Below are positions 1 through 7,609 of a stretch of DNA of 22,702 nt, in pieces; positions within the stretch are counted from its first letter, which is position 1, and the number at the start of each line of letters is the position of its first letter. The notes beneath the pieces were generated by a model that saw nothing but the letters and a program-made list of their open reading frames with translations, searched no databases and was not told where the DNA came from. The translations under genes and the position numbers were made by a program. The stretch covers positions 1 through 22,702 of the IMG/VR virus record IMGVR_UViG_3300006052_000032. The stretch is one strand, 5' to 3'. The DNA is from a virus.

Positions 1-266
1 GCATACGCCGCTTGATGAATCTGGGCATGTAGGGCGAGCCAGTTCGACAGCGCCGGGGGCGGGGGCTGGCCCTTCTCCGCCCGCATCGTCTCGACCCACG
101 CCTCTTCGGCCGAGGAATCGGCCACCCCGAAGGTCGGGAAGGGGATCCCGAGCTGCGCGCTGATCGCGTCGGCCTCGCTGTCGTGAACGAACCGGTGGAC
201 GAGGAAGAAGTCCTGCAGCGCCGCCTTGTCGCCGTGCGAAATGATCGAGGCGAGATCGAGGTTCAT
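1..266 (-). CDS. Hypothetical protein, C-terminus cut by window edge
   Basis: An open frame starts at ATG 266-264 and runs leftward off the window, giving about 88 visible residues (begins MNLDLASIISHGDKAALQDF). Its start overlaps the stop of the large neck/tail gene in an ATGA, the coupling used throughout this operon, which supports the start. The visible part is soluble, with a helical N-terminus, an acidic Glu/Asp stretch and a Pro-rich patch around residues 65-70. I recognise no domain. By position, directly downstream of the adaptor and neck/tail genes, it is likely a small tail-region or accessory late protein, but that is inference from order only. Confidence 0.7.
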   Translation of the reverse strand, partial: MNLDLASIISHGDKAALQDFFLVHRFVHDSEADAISAQLGIPFPTFGVADSSAEEAWVETMRAEKGQPPPPALSNWLALHAQIHQAAY

Positions 267-2284
267 TGCAGGAAATCCCTCTCGGTCTTTCCACGGAGCG
301 CGATCGCGCTGATCCGGCTCATCCCGGTGTTGTTCGTGGAGCTGTTGCCGCTCAAGCTCACCCCGAGGTACTGCGACCCGCCATTGTTCACGAGTTCCAC
401 GTCGAGCGCGTAGCCGGCCGCGGTGTTCACGAGCTGCCCCTGCCCGATCGAATTCAGCTCGGTATCGATGTTCACGCTCACGGAAGCCTGAGAGACCCCG
501 GTGAAGACCCCCGCGAGCGCGACGTTGATCGCCTGCTTCTCGCGGAACTTCGCCCCGCCGTCCCAGAGTTTCGTCTTCACGATCCAGCTCGCGTAGTTCG
601 TCGTCCCGTTGATCGCCTGATAGAGACTCGCGCCCGAGAAGAAGTACCCCGTGGGCACCCCGGCCACCACCACCGAGTTCAGGGACACCGGGTTGTAGGT
701 CGAGTTTCCAACCGCCATCGAGGCAACGAACCACTTCCCGCGGAAGAAGAAGGCGATGATCGGGCGCTGGTTCCCGGACAGCGTGAAGATGTCGTTGAAC
801 GAGATCAGGAACGCGAGACAAAGCTCGTTGTAGACCATGATCTGACAGCCGATCGCCGTCGCGTTGGCGAGCCCGTTCACCCCGCCCACGACGATCTGCT
901 TGACGAGCCCGCCGATCTTCTCCGAGATCCGCTCCGGGGTGGAGCCCGAGAGGATGAAGAACCCGGACGCATGGAAAAAGGCCACGGCCCGGTAGTACCC
1001 CACGATCGAGGTCGGCACACTCGTTCCCACGCTCGTCGTCACGTTCAGGCGCGAGAAGCTCGTAAGCCCCGTAGACGCAGACACCGTGACGTTCGAGAGC
1101 ACGTCGATGTTGCTATCCCCGAAGATGTAGAGGTAGTTGTTCGCCGAGAACAGTGCCGTGATGTTGTTGTGCAGATACGCATCGTTGATCGTGAACGCAC
1201 CGCCCGCGCCGCCGAAGCTGTTGTAGCTATTGACATCGGTGAAGTTCACGATGCGCCCGGAGGCGATCCACACGCGCCCGGCATAGGTTGCGATCGACTG
1301 CCCACCGATCACCCCGGAAGGGATGATGCTGAAATCGTCCGTCGTGTGCCACACGGCGATCACGAGGCGCTGATCGATGATGAGATCCCCGTTTGCGTAG
1401 TTGGTCCCGCGCGTCAGGATATTGACCGAAAGAACGGTAATCAGGACCGAGAACGTCGCGCCAGCGCCTGCTCCCGTGGTCGTGAATACCGAGCCGGTGG
1501 GGCCAACGAACACCGTTCCGCCGGTCGTCGTCGGCCCGGGATAGCTTCCCCCCGCTGTCAGGGAAATTCCGGTGATAGCCCCGGCGGCCACCGCCGTGAC
1601 GACAATGGTCGCCGTGTTGACCGGGTTCCCATCCGTTAGGTAGATGATGTCTCCGACGGCAAAGCCCGCCCCGCCCCCGCTGATCGTCACGGAAGTGACC
1701 GCGTAGAACGTCGCCCACGTGGCTCCCGATCCCGTCGATGTGTTCGTATACGATCGCATCTGAGAGTTAGACGCGAAGGCTGTCGGAGTCCCGGAAGGAG
1801 TCACCTTCGCCACGGCATTGTTCTGCGCCGTGAGCGTGCTCGCCGTGGTGACGTTCCAGTCCCAATACCCGGTCGGGTCGATAATCAGGAGGCCCTGATT
1901 GTTGTACTGAGCCGCATACGTTGATCCCGAAGTCCAAATCCCCGTGCCGATCTGGGTCTTCGCGAACGAGGAAAGGTTAACGATCCACCCGTTGCCGCTG
2001 TTCTTCCACACCGCGAAGATGTAGTCGGTACCGGCGACGTTGAAGTTCTGGGTGTAGGTCGGCCCTCCGCTCTCGCCTGCGACGGTGGTGAGCGCCGATT
2101 GGCTCATCGTCTGAAGGACGGCAAGATTGTTATCCGCGAGCGGGATTGCGTTCTCGCACCACCACAGCTCGTTGTCGCCGATCCCCTCGCGAGCCGCGAG
2201 GTTGCTCATCCCCTCGAAGTTCGTCAGGGTGAATTCGGGATTCTGGCCCCCGACGTTCTGGGATCGCGGGCGCTGCTGCGGCAT
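263..2284 (-). CDS. Large neck/tail structural protein (P22 gp10-like stabilisation protein, probable)
   Basis: 673 residues, rich in Gly, Ser, Thr, Asn and aromatic residues with few charges, typical of a beta-rich virion protein. The N-terminus (FEGMSNLAAREGIGDNELWW, residues 23-42) has the 'F-G-G-N-ResAREG/N-E-ENaiP' look of phage proteins that close the head and join the tail. Later segments such as residues 300-420 (VWIASGRIVNFTDVNSYNSF and IFGDSNIDVLSN) resemble propeller-type tail stabilisation proteins of P22-like phages. Residues about 195-303 form a Gly-rich repeat block (GGGAGF, GDII, TAGGSY) that looks inserted. It lies 3 bp after the adaptor gene, the order adaptor then stabilisation protein seen in short-tailed phages. 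A different tail-tube or hub protein cannot be excluded. Confidence 0.65.
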   Translation of the reverse strand: MPQQRPRSQNVGGQNPEFTLTNFEGMSNLAAREGIGDNELWWCENAIPLADNNLAVLQTMSQSALTTVAGESGGPTYTQNFNVAGTDYIFAVWKNSGNGWIVNLSSFAKTQIGTGIWTSGSTYAAQYNNQGLLIIDPTGYWDWNVTTASTLTAQNNAVAKVTPSGTPTAFASNSQMRSYTNTSTGSGATWATFYAVTSVTISGGGAGFAVGDIIYLTDGNPVNTATIVVTAVAAGAITGISLTAGGSYPGPTTTGGTVFVGPTGSVFTTTGAGAGATFSVLITVLSVNILTRGTNYANGDLIIDQRLVIAVWHTTDDFSIIPSGVIGGQSIATYAGRVWIASGRIVNFTDVNSYNSFGGAGGAFTINDAYLHNNITALFSANNYLYIFGDSNIDVLSNVTVSASTGLTSFSRLNVTTSVGTSVPTSIVGYYRAVAFFHASGFFILSGSTPERISEKIGGLVKQIVVGGVNGLANATAIGCQIMVYNELCLAFLISFNDIFTLSGNQRPIIAFFFRGKWFVASMAVGNSTYNPVSLNSVVVAGVPTGYFFSGASLYQAINGTTNYASWIVKTKLWDGGAKFREKQAINVALAGVFTGVSQASVSVNIDTELNSIGQGQLVNTAAGYALDVELVNNGGSQYLGVSLSGNSSTNNTGMSRISAIALRGKTERDFLQ

Positions 2285-2287
2285 GGA

Positions 2288-3160
2288 TCAGCTCTGATAG
2301 ACGTCGGGGAGCCGCCCGGTGTAGACCGAGACCACCTCCCGCAGACGCCGCTGATACTGCTCAAGGAACCCGCCGGCTTCCCCGTAGCTCTGGGCGTTGT
2401 TCTTGGCGAGGTACGCCGCGTAGAACTTGATCGGATCCTGATTGAGCGTCGGGATGGCGTCGATCGTGGACACGTCCCCGGTCGCAAACGGCGTCGGCAG
2501 GATCACCGAGTCGAATTCCACCGCGTAGCTCTGGTCGGGGGTGGGGCCGATGAAGATCTGGTTGTCCCCGTAGACCGCCCACGCGACCGGCTGGCGTTGG
2601 TACGCAGGAGCGGTGAAGGGGCGGTACCAAGCGGAGAACTCACGGAACGGGCGCCACAGGAGCGAATACCGCTCCGTGCCCCATATCAGATTTATCCCGA
2701 GGATGTCGTAGGTGTTTACCGAGAGGATCCCGATCGCGAGCGTGGCTCCGGCGCCCGCGCCCGAATCGGTCAGGTTGTAGGAGGGGACAGAAGTGTAGCC
2801 GCTACCGTAGTTCGTGAAAGTGATTGTGTTGACCGCACCGCCACTCTGGGACAGGGTAGCGGCTACACCTGTGCCCCCTCCTCCTGAAAACGAAACAGAC
2901 GGTCCAGAGTAGTTAGATCCGGCTGCAGTGATGACAGCCCCTGTGACCTGTCCGAAAGTGTATTGCTCGATACCGGCCGTGAGGTAACTCGCCTGCAGGG
3001 TCCGCAGGCACCCGGTGTCCATGACCAACTGCCGTCGGGCCTCATTGATGTAACCGTCGATCTGCGCCTGAGTCCACCGGTTGAAGTTCGGATCATGAAG
3101 GAGATCCAGTACCTGAAACTCGTAGGTGCCCGAGGTCGTGTTAGGGCCGAGCGTGGTCAC
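2288..3160 (-). CDS. Head-tail adaptor/connector protein (P22 gp4-like) with Gly-rich insert
   Basis: 290 residues from a GTG start at 3160, 9 bp after the preceding stop. Residues 13-55 (FQVLDLLHDPNFNRW, QIDGYINEARRQL) match the N-terminal helix pattern of phage head-tail adaptor proteins, where a short helical domain binds the portal. The C-terminal half contains the usual beta segment (IFIGPTPDQSYAVEFDSVIL, about 202-221) and a final helix. Between them, residues about 72-147 are a Gly-rich, beta-type repeat block (FSGGGGTG, NYGSGYTS) not needed by the adaptor fold. Codon third positions in this block are richer in A/T than in the flanks. The insert also carries a perfect 14-bp inverted repeat at DNA level (2793-2806 with 2855-2868). 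The role is to extend the portal after packaging and provide the tail docking surface. Confidence 0.7.
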   Translation of the reverse strand: MTTLGPNTTSGTYEFQVLDLLHDPNFNRWTQAQIDGYINEARRQLVMDTGCLRTLQASYLTAGIEQYTFGQVTGAVITAAGSNYSGPSVSFSGGGGTGVAATLSQSGGAVNTITFTNYGSGYTSVPSYNLTDSGAGAGATLAIGILSVNTYDILGINLIWGTERYSLLWRPFREFSAWYRPFTAPAYQRQPVAWAVYGDNQIFIGPTPDQSYAVEFDSVILPTPFATGDVSTIDAIPTLNQDPIKFYAAYLAKNNAQSYGEAGGFLEQYQRRLREVVSVYTGRLPDVYQS

Positions 3161-3169
3161 GGAACCACA

Positions 3170-3490
3170 TCACGCGATCGCCGGCTCATCGAGCGGCAGG
3201 AGCGAGGAGCGCGAGACCATGACGGCCTCCTCGCGGACGAACCCCGCGAGGCGCCTCACGCCGTCCGGGTTCTCGGTGTACGCCTTCGTCGCCGGGTCGT
3301 AGGTCATCGCCCACCCGAGGCGCTGCAGGATGGCGCTCTTGTCGGGGTTGTTGAAGCCGAACATGTGCTCGGCTGCCTCGACCGGCACGAGAACCTGCTC
3401 ATGCGGGGGGAAGACGAAATCCTCCCCATCGTAGCGGTCCGTGTGGACGAAATCGTTGGTGTTCGTGACGAAGATCTTCTGCGGTCCCAT
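3170..3490 (-). CDS. Small late protein of unknown function
   Basis: 106 residues starting at ATG 3490, with GGAG about 8 bases upstream. The sequence begins MGPQKIFVTNTNDFVHTDRY and contains a central segment (EQVLVPVEAAEHMFGFNN) followed by a hydrophilic C-terminus. There is no signal peptide, membrane segment or recognisable catalytic motif. It sits between a structural Gly-rich protein and the adaptor, so it is probably a minor virion or assembly protein. Small proteins of this kind are common next to phage connector genes, but I cannot name a family. Confidence 0.7.
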   Translation of the reverse strand: MGPQKIFVTNTNDFVHTDRYDGEDFVFPPHEQVLVPVEAAEHMFGFNNPDKSAILQRLGWAMTYDPATKAYTENPDGVRRLAGFVREEAVMVSRSSLLPLDEPAIA

Positions 3491-3568
3491 AGGTCAACTC
3501 CGGGTGTCGCGTCGTTGTCGCCGCCGGCCGGTCCGAAGACTCTGGCCGGTACTGCTCTGACAAATCGC

Positions 3569-3595
3569 GGCAGCCGAAGATTTCCCCCGGCTGCC
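3569..3595 (-). terminator. Hairpin between structural genes, possible weak terminator
   Basis: A perfect 8-bp inverted repeat (GGCAGCCG at 3569-3576, CGGCTGCC at 3588-3595) with an 11-base loop lies in the 151-bp gap after the Gly-rich structural gene. On the minus strand only a short TTT follows, so it is a poor intrinsic terminator. It may attenuate transcription into the downstream adaptor and tail genes. A second, shorter repeat (CCGGCC 3524-3529 with GGCCGG 3544-3549) lies next to it. Confidence 0.35.
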
Positions 3596-3641
3596 CTTCA
3601 GCTTCTGGTAGCACCGATCGACTCTGGTGCCTGTCGGCATC

Positions 3642-4931
3642 TCAGATCGAGATCAGGTTGCAGACGTCGTTCTGCCCTCCGAGCACCGGCGTCTGGACCG
3701 ATACCGTGGACTGCACGCTCGTGTTGTTGAGCACGATCGTGATCGTCGGCGCGGCCTGAATGTTCACGCCACCGAAGGGACCCGCGAGCGTCGTCGCTCC
3801 CGTGGTGTTCGCGACGTTCACGGGCGGGAACACCGGGATCGACAGCCCCTTGTCGTAGAGGGGGTTGCCCGGGGAGTTCAGCGCCGGGGTGCCGGCCACG
3901 ATGCCGCCCGCGAACACCGCGGCGAGGTTGTTGCCGTAGTTCACGCCCGGGGTGGTGTTCGTGATCGACGTGATCGAGAAATTCATGATCGCCGTCGCGG
4001 TCGGCGCCGGGTTCGCGGTACCGGCGTACGAGAACGTCGGGGCCGAGGTCTGCGCAGTGCCGTAGAATGCCGGCCACATCAGCGTGACCGTTCCGGAACC
4101 GACCTGTCCCGCGTTGCCGGTCAGCCAGCCGATGACCGCGCCGCCGCCCGTGGTGTCGCCCTGCTGCGGGACCACCGTGATGCCGGGGAGCCCCAAGAGC
4201 CCCGCGCCCTGCTGCGTCACCGTGATCGAGTTGATCGCCCCGCCCGAGATCGTGCAGACCGCCTGCGGGAGCACGTAGGGCTGCGCGCCCTGATTGGCCG
4301 GCGGGCTGAACACGATCAGAGGGGCCGCGACATAACCCGAACCCGCGCTCGCGGTCACGCCACCGGTGGAGGCGCCGAAAGTGCCGTTGACACCGTAGTT
4401 GCCGTTGTAGACCGTGCCCGAGAGTGAAATCGTGGCATTGACCGCGCCGCCGACGATCGCATTCCACAGCGAGCCGCCCGCGCTCGGGGTGACCGTGAAC
4501 ACCGAATTGCCGACGGAAGTGATCCCGTTGACGATCGTGATCTGCGACCGCTGGTTGTTGTAGCCGTAGAACCCGTTGGTTCCGCCCGAGCCACCGGCCG
4601 TGATGATCGCCCCGATCGGGCATCCCGTGGTGTTCGCGAGGCGGAAATTCGTGCCGTCCGAGGAGATGAAATACTCCTGTCCCGGCTGCACGTTCGGGTT
4701 GCGCCAGTAGTCGAGTCCGGAGTCGTACACCTGAACGGTCGAGTAGGGCCCGAGCTGGACGACGTACTGGCCCGAGAGCGGGTTGTTCGTGCCGTACTGC
4801 GGATTGACCACCGAACCGAAGCCGCCGACGATGCCCTGCCCCGGAGGGAGGAGCCACGTCTCGCCGGGGGCGAGCGCGATCGGGAGCATCGGGGGAAGAT
4901 TCGCGGCACCGCCAATTTTGTTCACAGGCAT
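3642..4931 (-). CDS. Gly-rich structural protein, candidate head decoration or fibre-like protein
   Basis: 429 residues starting at ATG 4931. GAGGTG lies just upstream, overlapping the major capsid stop. The first about 140 residues (APGETWLLPPGQ, YVVQLGPYSTVQVYDSGLDY, NPNVQPGQEYFISSDG) look like a compact beta domain. Residues about 165-330 are a low-charge, Gly/Ala/Thr/Asn-rich region with repeated strands (GSGYVAAPLIVFS, GGAINSITVT, GLPGITVVP, APTFSYAG), similar in character to the blocks in the adaptor and neck genes. Position directly after the major capsid gene is typical of capsid decoration or stabilising proteins, which is my preferred guess. A fibre or spike component is the alternative. 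Confidence 0.6.
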   Translation of the reverse strand: MPVNKIGGAANLPPMLPIALAPGETWLLPPGQGIVGGFGSVVNPQYGTNNPLSGQYVVQLGPYSTVQVYDSGLDYWRNPNVQPGQEYFISSDGTNFRLANTTGCPIGAIITAGGSGGTNGFYGYNNQRSQITIVNGITSVGNSVFTVTPSAGGSLWNAIVGGAVNATISLSGTVYNGNYGVNGTFGASTGGVTASAGSGYVAAPLIVFSPPANQGAQPYVLPQAVCTISGGAINSITVTQQGAGLLGLPGITVVPQQGDTTGGGAVIGWLTGNAGQVGSGTVTLMWPAFYGTAQTSAPTFSYAGTANPAPTATAIMNFSITSITNTTPGVNYGNNLAAVFAGGIVAGTPALNSPGNPLYDKGLSIPVFPPVNVANTTGATTLAGPFGGVNIQAAPTITIVLNNTSVQSTVSVQTPVLGGQNDVCNLISI

Positions 4932-4940
4932 GAGAGCACC

Positions 4941-5957
4941 TCAGATCGAAACGATGCCGGTGAAGCCTGTCACAACCGTGCAGACCTTCGGCTTCGCGAG
5001 TACGAGTTCGAGCAGGCTGATGACCGCGCCGATGTAACCGATCTGGAAATTCGAGAGCGTGCTCTCGAACCCCGAGAAGGCGAACGCGGCGCGCTCGTGG
5101 ATGTAGAAGGCGAGATACCCCGTGTTGAGGAGGTACAGCGTCCCTTCCGGTACGTAGGGGTCCATGTAGATCGGGACGCCCGAGACCATCATCGCGCGGA
5201 ACGCCGAGCGGGCACCCCACGGTTCGTCATCGAACCCCTTCTCCGGGGTGACGACATACGACTCGTTCGGCAGGAAGTCGTTCTGCAGGGTCTGCCACGT
5301 GGCAGGCCCCATGATCCCGAAGGTCGGCAGCTCGCCGCCGTACTTGAACGTGCCGGTGATGTACTGCGCGATCAGCGCGCGGGTCGGCGCGGCGCTCGCC
5401 GTGTAGCGTTTCGCCTTCAGCCACGGGTTCGTCGTGCGCGACTGGTTGCCGTAGAGGGAGGAGTTCGTGCCGTCGTCCACCGCGGCCGGGAGGCCAATCA
5501 CCTGTGCGGTGTTCGAGACGTTGTTCAGGAGCGCGGTCGCCAGTCCGTCGCAGTAGACATTGCCGGCGTCGTTCATGCGCGCGGCCAAGAGCGGAATGAT
5601 CTCGTGCGCGTCCTGAATCAGACCCTCGAAACCGAGGTACGGAATCGGAATCACCGCACCCTTGAGGTTGAATTCGAGGTTCGTCACCGCAGGCTGCACG
5701 GCCGGCTGATTGAACGAGCCGTCGTACCCGACCCACTGCATGTTGACGAACTGCTGGCCCTGCGCCGGGATCGTCACCGACGAGACACCACCGGAGGCCG
5801 GTTGGCTGTTCGCGATCAGCGCCGCAGTCAGCGGGGAGGTGTTGTAGATCTGGACGACGAGCTTCTTGACGAAGCCGCGGCGAACGACGTACTGCAACTC
5901 CGCGCCGAGTGAGTTGACGCCACCTGTGGGGAATACACCTGTGCCAAGGACCGGCAT
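4941..5957 (-). CDS. Major capsid protein
   Basis: 338 residues from ATG 5957, with AGGAG 9 bases upstream. It follows the scaffold-like gene and contains features of HK97-fold phage coat proteins: a long helix-prone segment (GFEGLIQDAHEIIPLLAARM, about 110-129), and a central region with PTFGIMGPATWQTLQ, where a residue stretch is queried as a domain. A late P-domain-like stretch follows (VSGVPIYMDPYVPEGTLYLL), ending in LNTGYLAFYIH and a hydrophobic C-terminal strand. The 'V-G-hPhYhDPyhP-G-hYhLNt' pattern is characteristic of coat proteins. It would self-assemble into the icosahedral shell around the scaffold. Family assignment within the HK97 fold is not possible by eye. Confidence 0.85.
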   Translation of the reverse strand: MPVLGTGVFPTGGVNSLGAELQYVVRRGFVKKLVVQIYNTSPLTAALIANSQPASGGVSSVTIPAQGQQFVNMQWVGYDGSFNQPAVQPAVTNLEFNLKGAVIPIPYLGFEGLIQDAHEIIPLLAARMNDAGNVYCDGLATALLNNVSNTAQVIGLPAAVDDGTNSSLYGNQSRTTNPWLKAKRYTASAAPTRALIAQYITGTFKYGGELPTFGIMGPATWQTLQNDFLPNESYVVTPEKGFDDEPWGARSAFRAMMVSGVPIYMDPYVPEGTLYLLNTGYLAFYIHERAAFAFSGFESTLSNFQIGYIGAVISLLELVLAKPKVCTVVTGFTGIVSI

Positions 5958-6020
5958 GTCTCGAATCTCCTGTCGATGTACCCCCGCGCCTGCCGGTCAA
6001 TCAGGCTCGGGAGTGTGAGT

Positions 6021-6611
6021 TCAGTTCGTTCTGGCGGGGCCGAGCCCCTGCACCTTTCCACCCATGACTTCGTTCCACGCGGCGAACGCCTCGTTCATCG
6101 CGATCTTGTCGAGCATGTTCTTGTTCCCGACGCCCTTGCCCCAGACATCGGTCTCGGGCATCGAGAAGGTCGGGGGTGCGGAGCTCGCGGGCGTCGGCGT
6201 CGCCGACTGCTTCGAGTAGAGGTAGAGGCGCGCCGCGGCGTCGTGGCTCCCGACCTGATTGGCCGGATCGAGCATCAGCTTCTCGACTTCCTCGACGTCG
6301 GTGTCCGAGAGCCGGTACTTCGTCTTGATGTCGGCGCGGCGCTGCGCCACCGCATCGCGCGCGTCGCGCTCCATGAGCTTGCGTTCGAGCTTCTCGCGCT
6401 CTTCGCGCTCGGTCGCGATCGCCTTCTCGACCCGATCGGCCTGATCGATCTCGGGGATGTTCGCGCTCGGGTTGAGCTTCTTCACCGTCCGCAGGATCGT
6501 CTCGCGACCCTCGGGGTGTGCCATCACCTGATTGACCGTCGCCTCGATCCTCTGCAGGCGCTTGGCTTCCGCGAGGAGCTGATCGACGGTCATGTCTTCG
6601 AGGGAGGCCAC
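6021..6611 (-). CDS. Scaffold-like capsid assembly protein
   Basis: 196 residues from GTG 6611, only one base after the stop of a 19-codon ORF whose last codons (AAG GGT) supply a ribosome-binding site. An internal Met at residue 7 is an alternative start. The protein is strongly charged and helical: residues about 55-95 (EKAIATEREEREKLERKLME) form a predicted coiled coil. A Pro/Ser/Thr linker (about 132-148) and a shorter C-terminal helical tail (LDKIAMNEAFAAWNEVM) follow. Position immediately upstream of the major capsid gene, high charge and coiled coil are the usual signs of a scaffolding protein that templates the procapsid and then leaves. Confidence 0.75.
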   Translation of the reverse strand: MASLEDMTVDQLLAEAKRLQRIEATVNQVMAHPEGRETILRTVKKLNPSANIPEIDQADRVEKAIATEREEREKLERKLMERDARDAVAQRRADIKTKYRLSDTDVEEVEKLMLDPANQVGSHDAAARLYLYSKQSATPTPASSAPPTFSMPETDVWGKGVGNKNMLDKIAMNEAFAAWNEVMGGKVQGLGPARTN

Positions 6612-6612
6612 T

Positions 6613-6672
6613 TCAGCGACCCTTGCGCTTGCCGCGGAACGGCGGGCGCCACTGTCCGGTCTTGCCGCGCAT
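6613..6672 (-). CDS. 19-residue basic microprotein
   Basis: ATG 6672-6670 to TGA 6615-6613 encodes MRGKTGQWRPPFRGKRKGR, with 8 Lys/Arg and no acidic residue. It starts 2 bp after the TAA of the 59-residue gene and ends 1 bp before the scaffold GTG, with a G-rich stretch (GGGGGTCGG) upstream. The tight fit suggests a real translated cistron or a leader that couples ribosomes onto the scaffold gene. I know of no named family, and its role is unknown. Confidence 0.5.
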   Translation of the reverse strand: MRGKTGQWRPPFRGKRKGR

Positions 6673-6674
6673 GG

Positions 6675-6854
6675 TTACCGACCCCCGTTCGGCTTCGAGA
6701 TGGTGAACGGATTCTTCTGCGAGATGCGGCTCTCGCGATCGAGCCCGCCGTGCTCGGCGTAGCGCGGCTGGTTGATGATCTGACCGTTCTCCTTCTGGGG
6801 ATCGGTGGGCTTGCGGAGGCCGGTCGTTGCGGGTTCGAGATAGCGTGACGGCAT
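6675..6854 (-). CDS. 59-residue hydrophilic late protein
   Basis: ATG 6854-6852 to TAA 6677-6675, preceded by an excellent ribosome-binding site (AGGAGAGG, 4 bases from ATG). The product starts MPSRYLEPATTGLRKPTDPQ and ends ISKPNGGR. It is polar, rich in Arg, Pro, Asn and Gln, without hydrophobic core or membrane segment, and so probably disordered. It lies between the 156-residue protein and the scaffold in the head-assembly cluster. Function is unknown; a minor head or assembly factor is a guess from position. Confidence 0.65.
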   Translation of the reverse strand: MPSRYLEPATTGLRKPTDPQKENGQIINQPRYAEHGGLDRESRISQKNPFTISKPNGGR

Positions 6855-6867
6855 GATCCTCTCCTAA

Positions 6868-7338
6868 CTACTGCATCGTCGGCGGCGCGGGCGCGGCACC
6901 CGCAGCACCCGGCGGCTTCTGCATCTGTTGCTGGATGAGCTTCTGGATGTCGGTCCCACCGCCCATCTGCGGCATTTGCCTGAACATCTGCAGCATTTCC
7001 GCCGGTACTAGGTCCGAAGAATCCTTCTTTGAGCCGAGCTTGGCAAGTTTCTTCAGGCAATCCATGACAGCCATGCCCTCGGGCGTCTCGCTCCCGAACG
7101 AGCCGAGCGCCTCTTCGAGCATGGTCTGGGCGATGTGGATGTTGACCCGGGCGGCAGCCTGAAGGCCGGCCTTGTTCTGGGGCTTTGACATCGGGGCCGC
7201 GGCTGGCGCCTGCACCGGCATCGCCGAGGCGCTCCCCGGACCACCCGGCGCCGCGCCCGGAGGCGTCGCACCACCAGCCGCCCCGGGCGCAGCGCCGCCG
7301 CCCATCATCTTCTGAATGAGTTCGGGAGGAACGCTCAC
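6868..7338 (-). CDS. Gly/Ala/Pro/Met/Gln-rich head-region protein
   Basis: 156 residues from GTG 7338, 3 bp after the stop of the 29-residue ORF. Both ends are low-complexity: residues 11-50 are Gly/Ala/Pro-rich, and the C-terminal about 40 residues are Gln/Met/Pro-rich (IQKLIQQQMQKPPG). The middle (residues 57-100, AARVNIHIAQTMLEEALGSF, VMDCLKKLAKLG) is a two-helix segment. Such proteins with a helical core and disordered tails are common between portal and scaffold genes in phages. They are usually annotated only as hypothetical. An assembly chaperone or internal head protein is plausible but unproven. Confidence 0.65.
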   Translation of the reverse strand: MSVPPELIQKMMGGGAAPGAAGGATPPGAAPGGPGSASAMPVQAPAAAPMSKPQNKAGLQAAARVNIHIAQTMLEEALGSFGSETPEGMAVMDCLKKLAKLGSKKDSSDLVPAEMLQMFRQMPQMGGGTDIQKLIQQQMQKPPGAAGAAPAPPTMQ

Positions 7339-7341
7339 CGG

Positions 7342-7431
7342 TCAGACCCGCTTGGAGGCGTTCCGCATCCGCTTCGACTTGCGACGGGCGTACTTGCCGC
7401 CGCCGCCGCGCGTTCGTGCTGGTAGAGCCAT
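7342..7431 (-). CDS. 29-residue arginine/lysine-rich microprotein
   Basis: ATG 7431-7429 to TGA 7344-7342 encodes a peptide with a GGGG turn and then KYARRKSKRMRNASKR. 11 of 29 residues are Lys/Arg and none is acidic. The upstream site is only AGGA, 11 bases away. Its stop is 3 bp from the GTG of the next gene. It belongs to a chain of small basic ORFs between portal and scaffold. A nucleic-acid-binding or internal-head peptide is conceivable; a non-functional frame cannot be excluded at this length. Confidence 0.45.
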   Translation of the reverse strand: MALPARTRGGGGKYARRKSKRMRNASKRV

Positions 7432-7502
7432 GAGTGCAGATCCTGAGTGAAGGAAGAGAGGGGCGGGTCAAGCGCCCCGGATCCGGTGGGGAGACCGGAG
7501 CC

Positions 7503-7538
7503 TTACTTCCGCTTGTGCTTGCGACGATGACGAGCCAT
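7503..7538 (-). CDS. 11-residue basic micro-ORF with strong ribosome-binding site
   Basis: ATG 7538-7536 to TAA 7505-7503 encodes MARHRRKHKRK: seven Lys/Arg and two His out of eleven residues. An AGAGAGGAG Shine-Dalgarno stretch lies about 6 bases upstream, among the best sites in this operon. A longer frame in another phase (7468-7590) crosses it but has no comparable start. It could be a real micropeptide or a regulatory leader. Confidence 0.4.
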   Translation of the reverse strand: MARHRRKHKRK

Positions 7539-7609
7539 GTTCGCTCCTCTCTGGGTTCCGACTTCGGCCACTTTTGGTTGGGGGAGCAGCCATACCCCCG
7601 TGAAACTCT

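Noticed and set aside
5292-5305. 14-bp palindrome CTGCCACGTGGCAG resembling parS core
   Set aside because: Only the central CCACGTGG agrees with parS. It lies in well-defined capsid coding sequence (ATWQT), and about one 14-bp palindrome is expected by chance in a window this size.
7468-7590. 41-codon frame overlapping the 11-codon ORF
   Set aside because: Its ATG has no properly spaced ribosome-binding site and its product is Ser/Gln/Arg low-complexity. The overlapping micro-ORF has the much better site.
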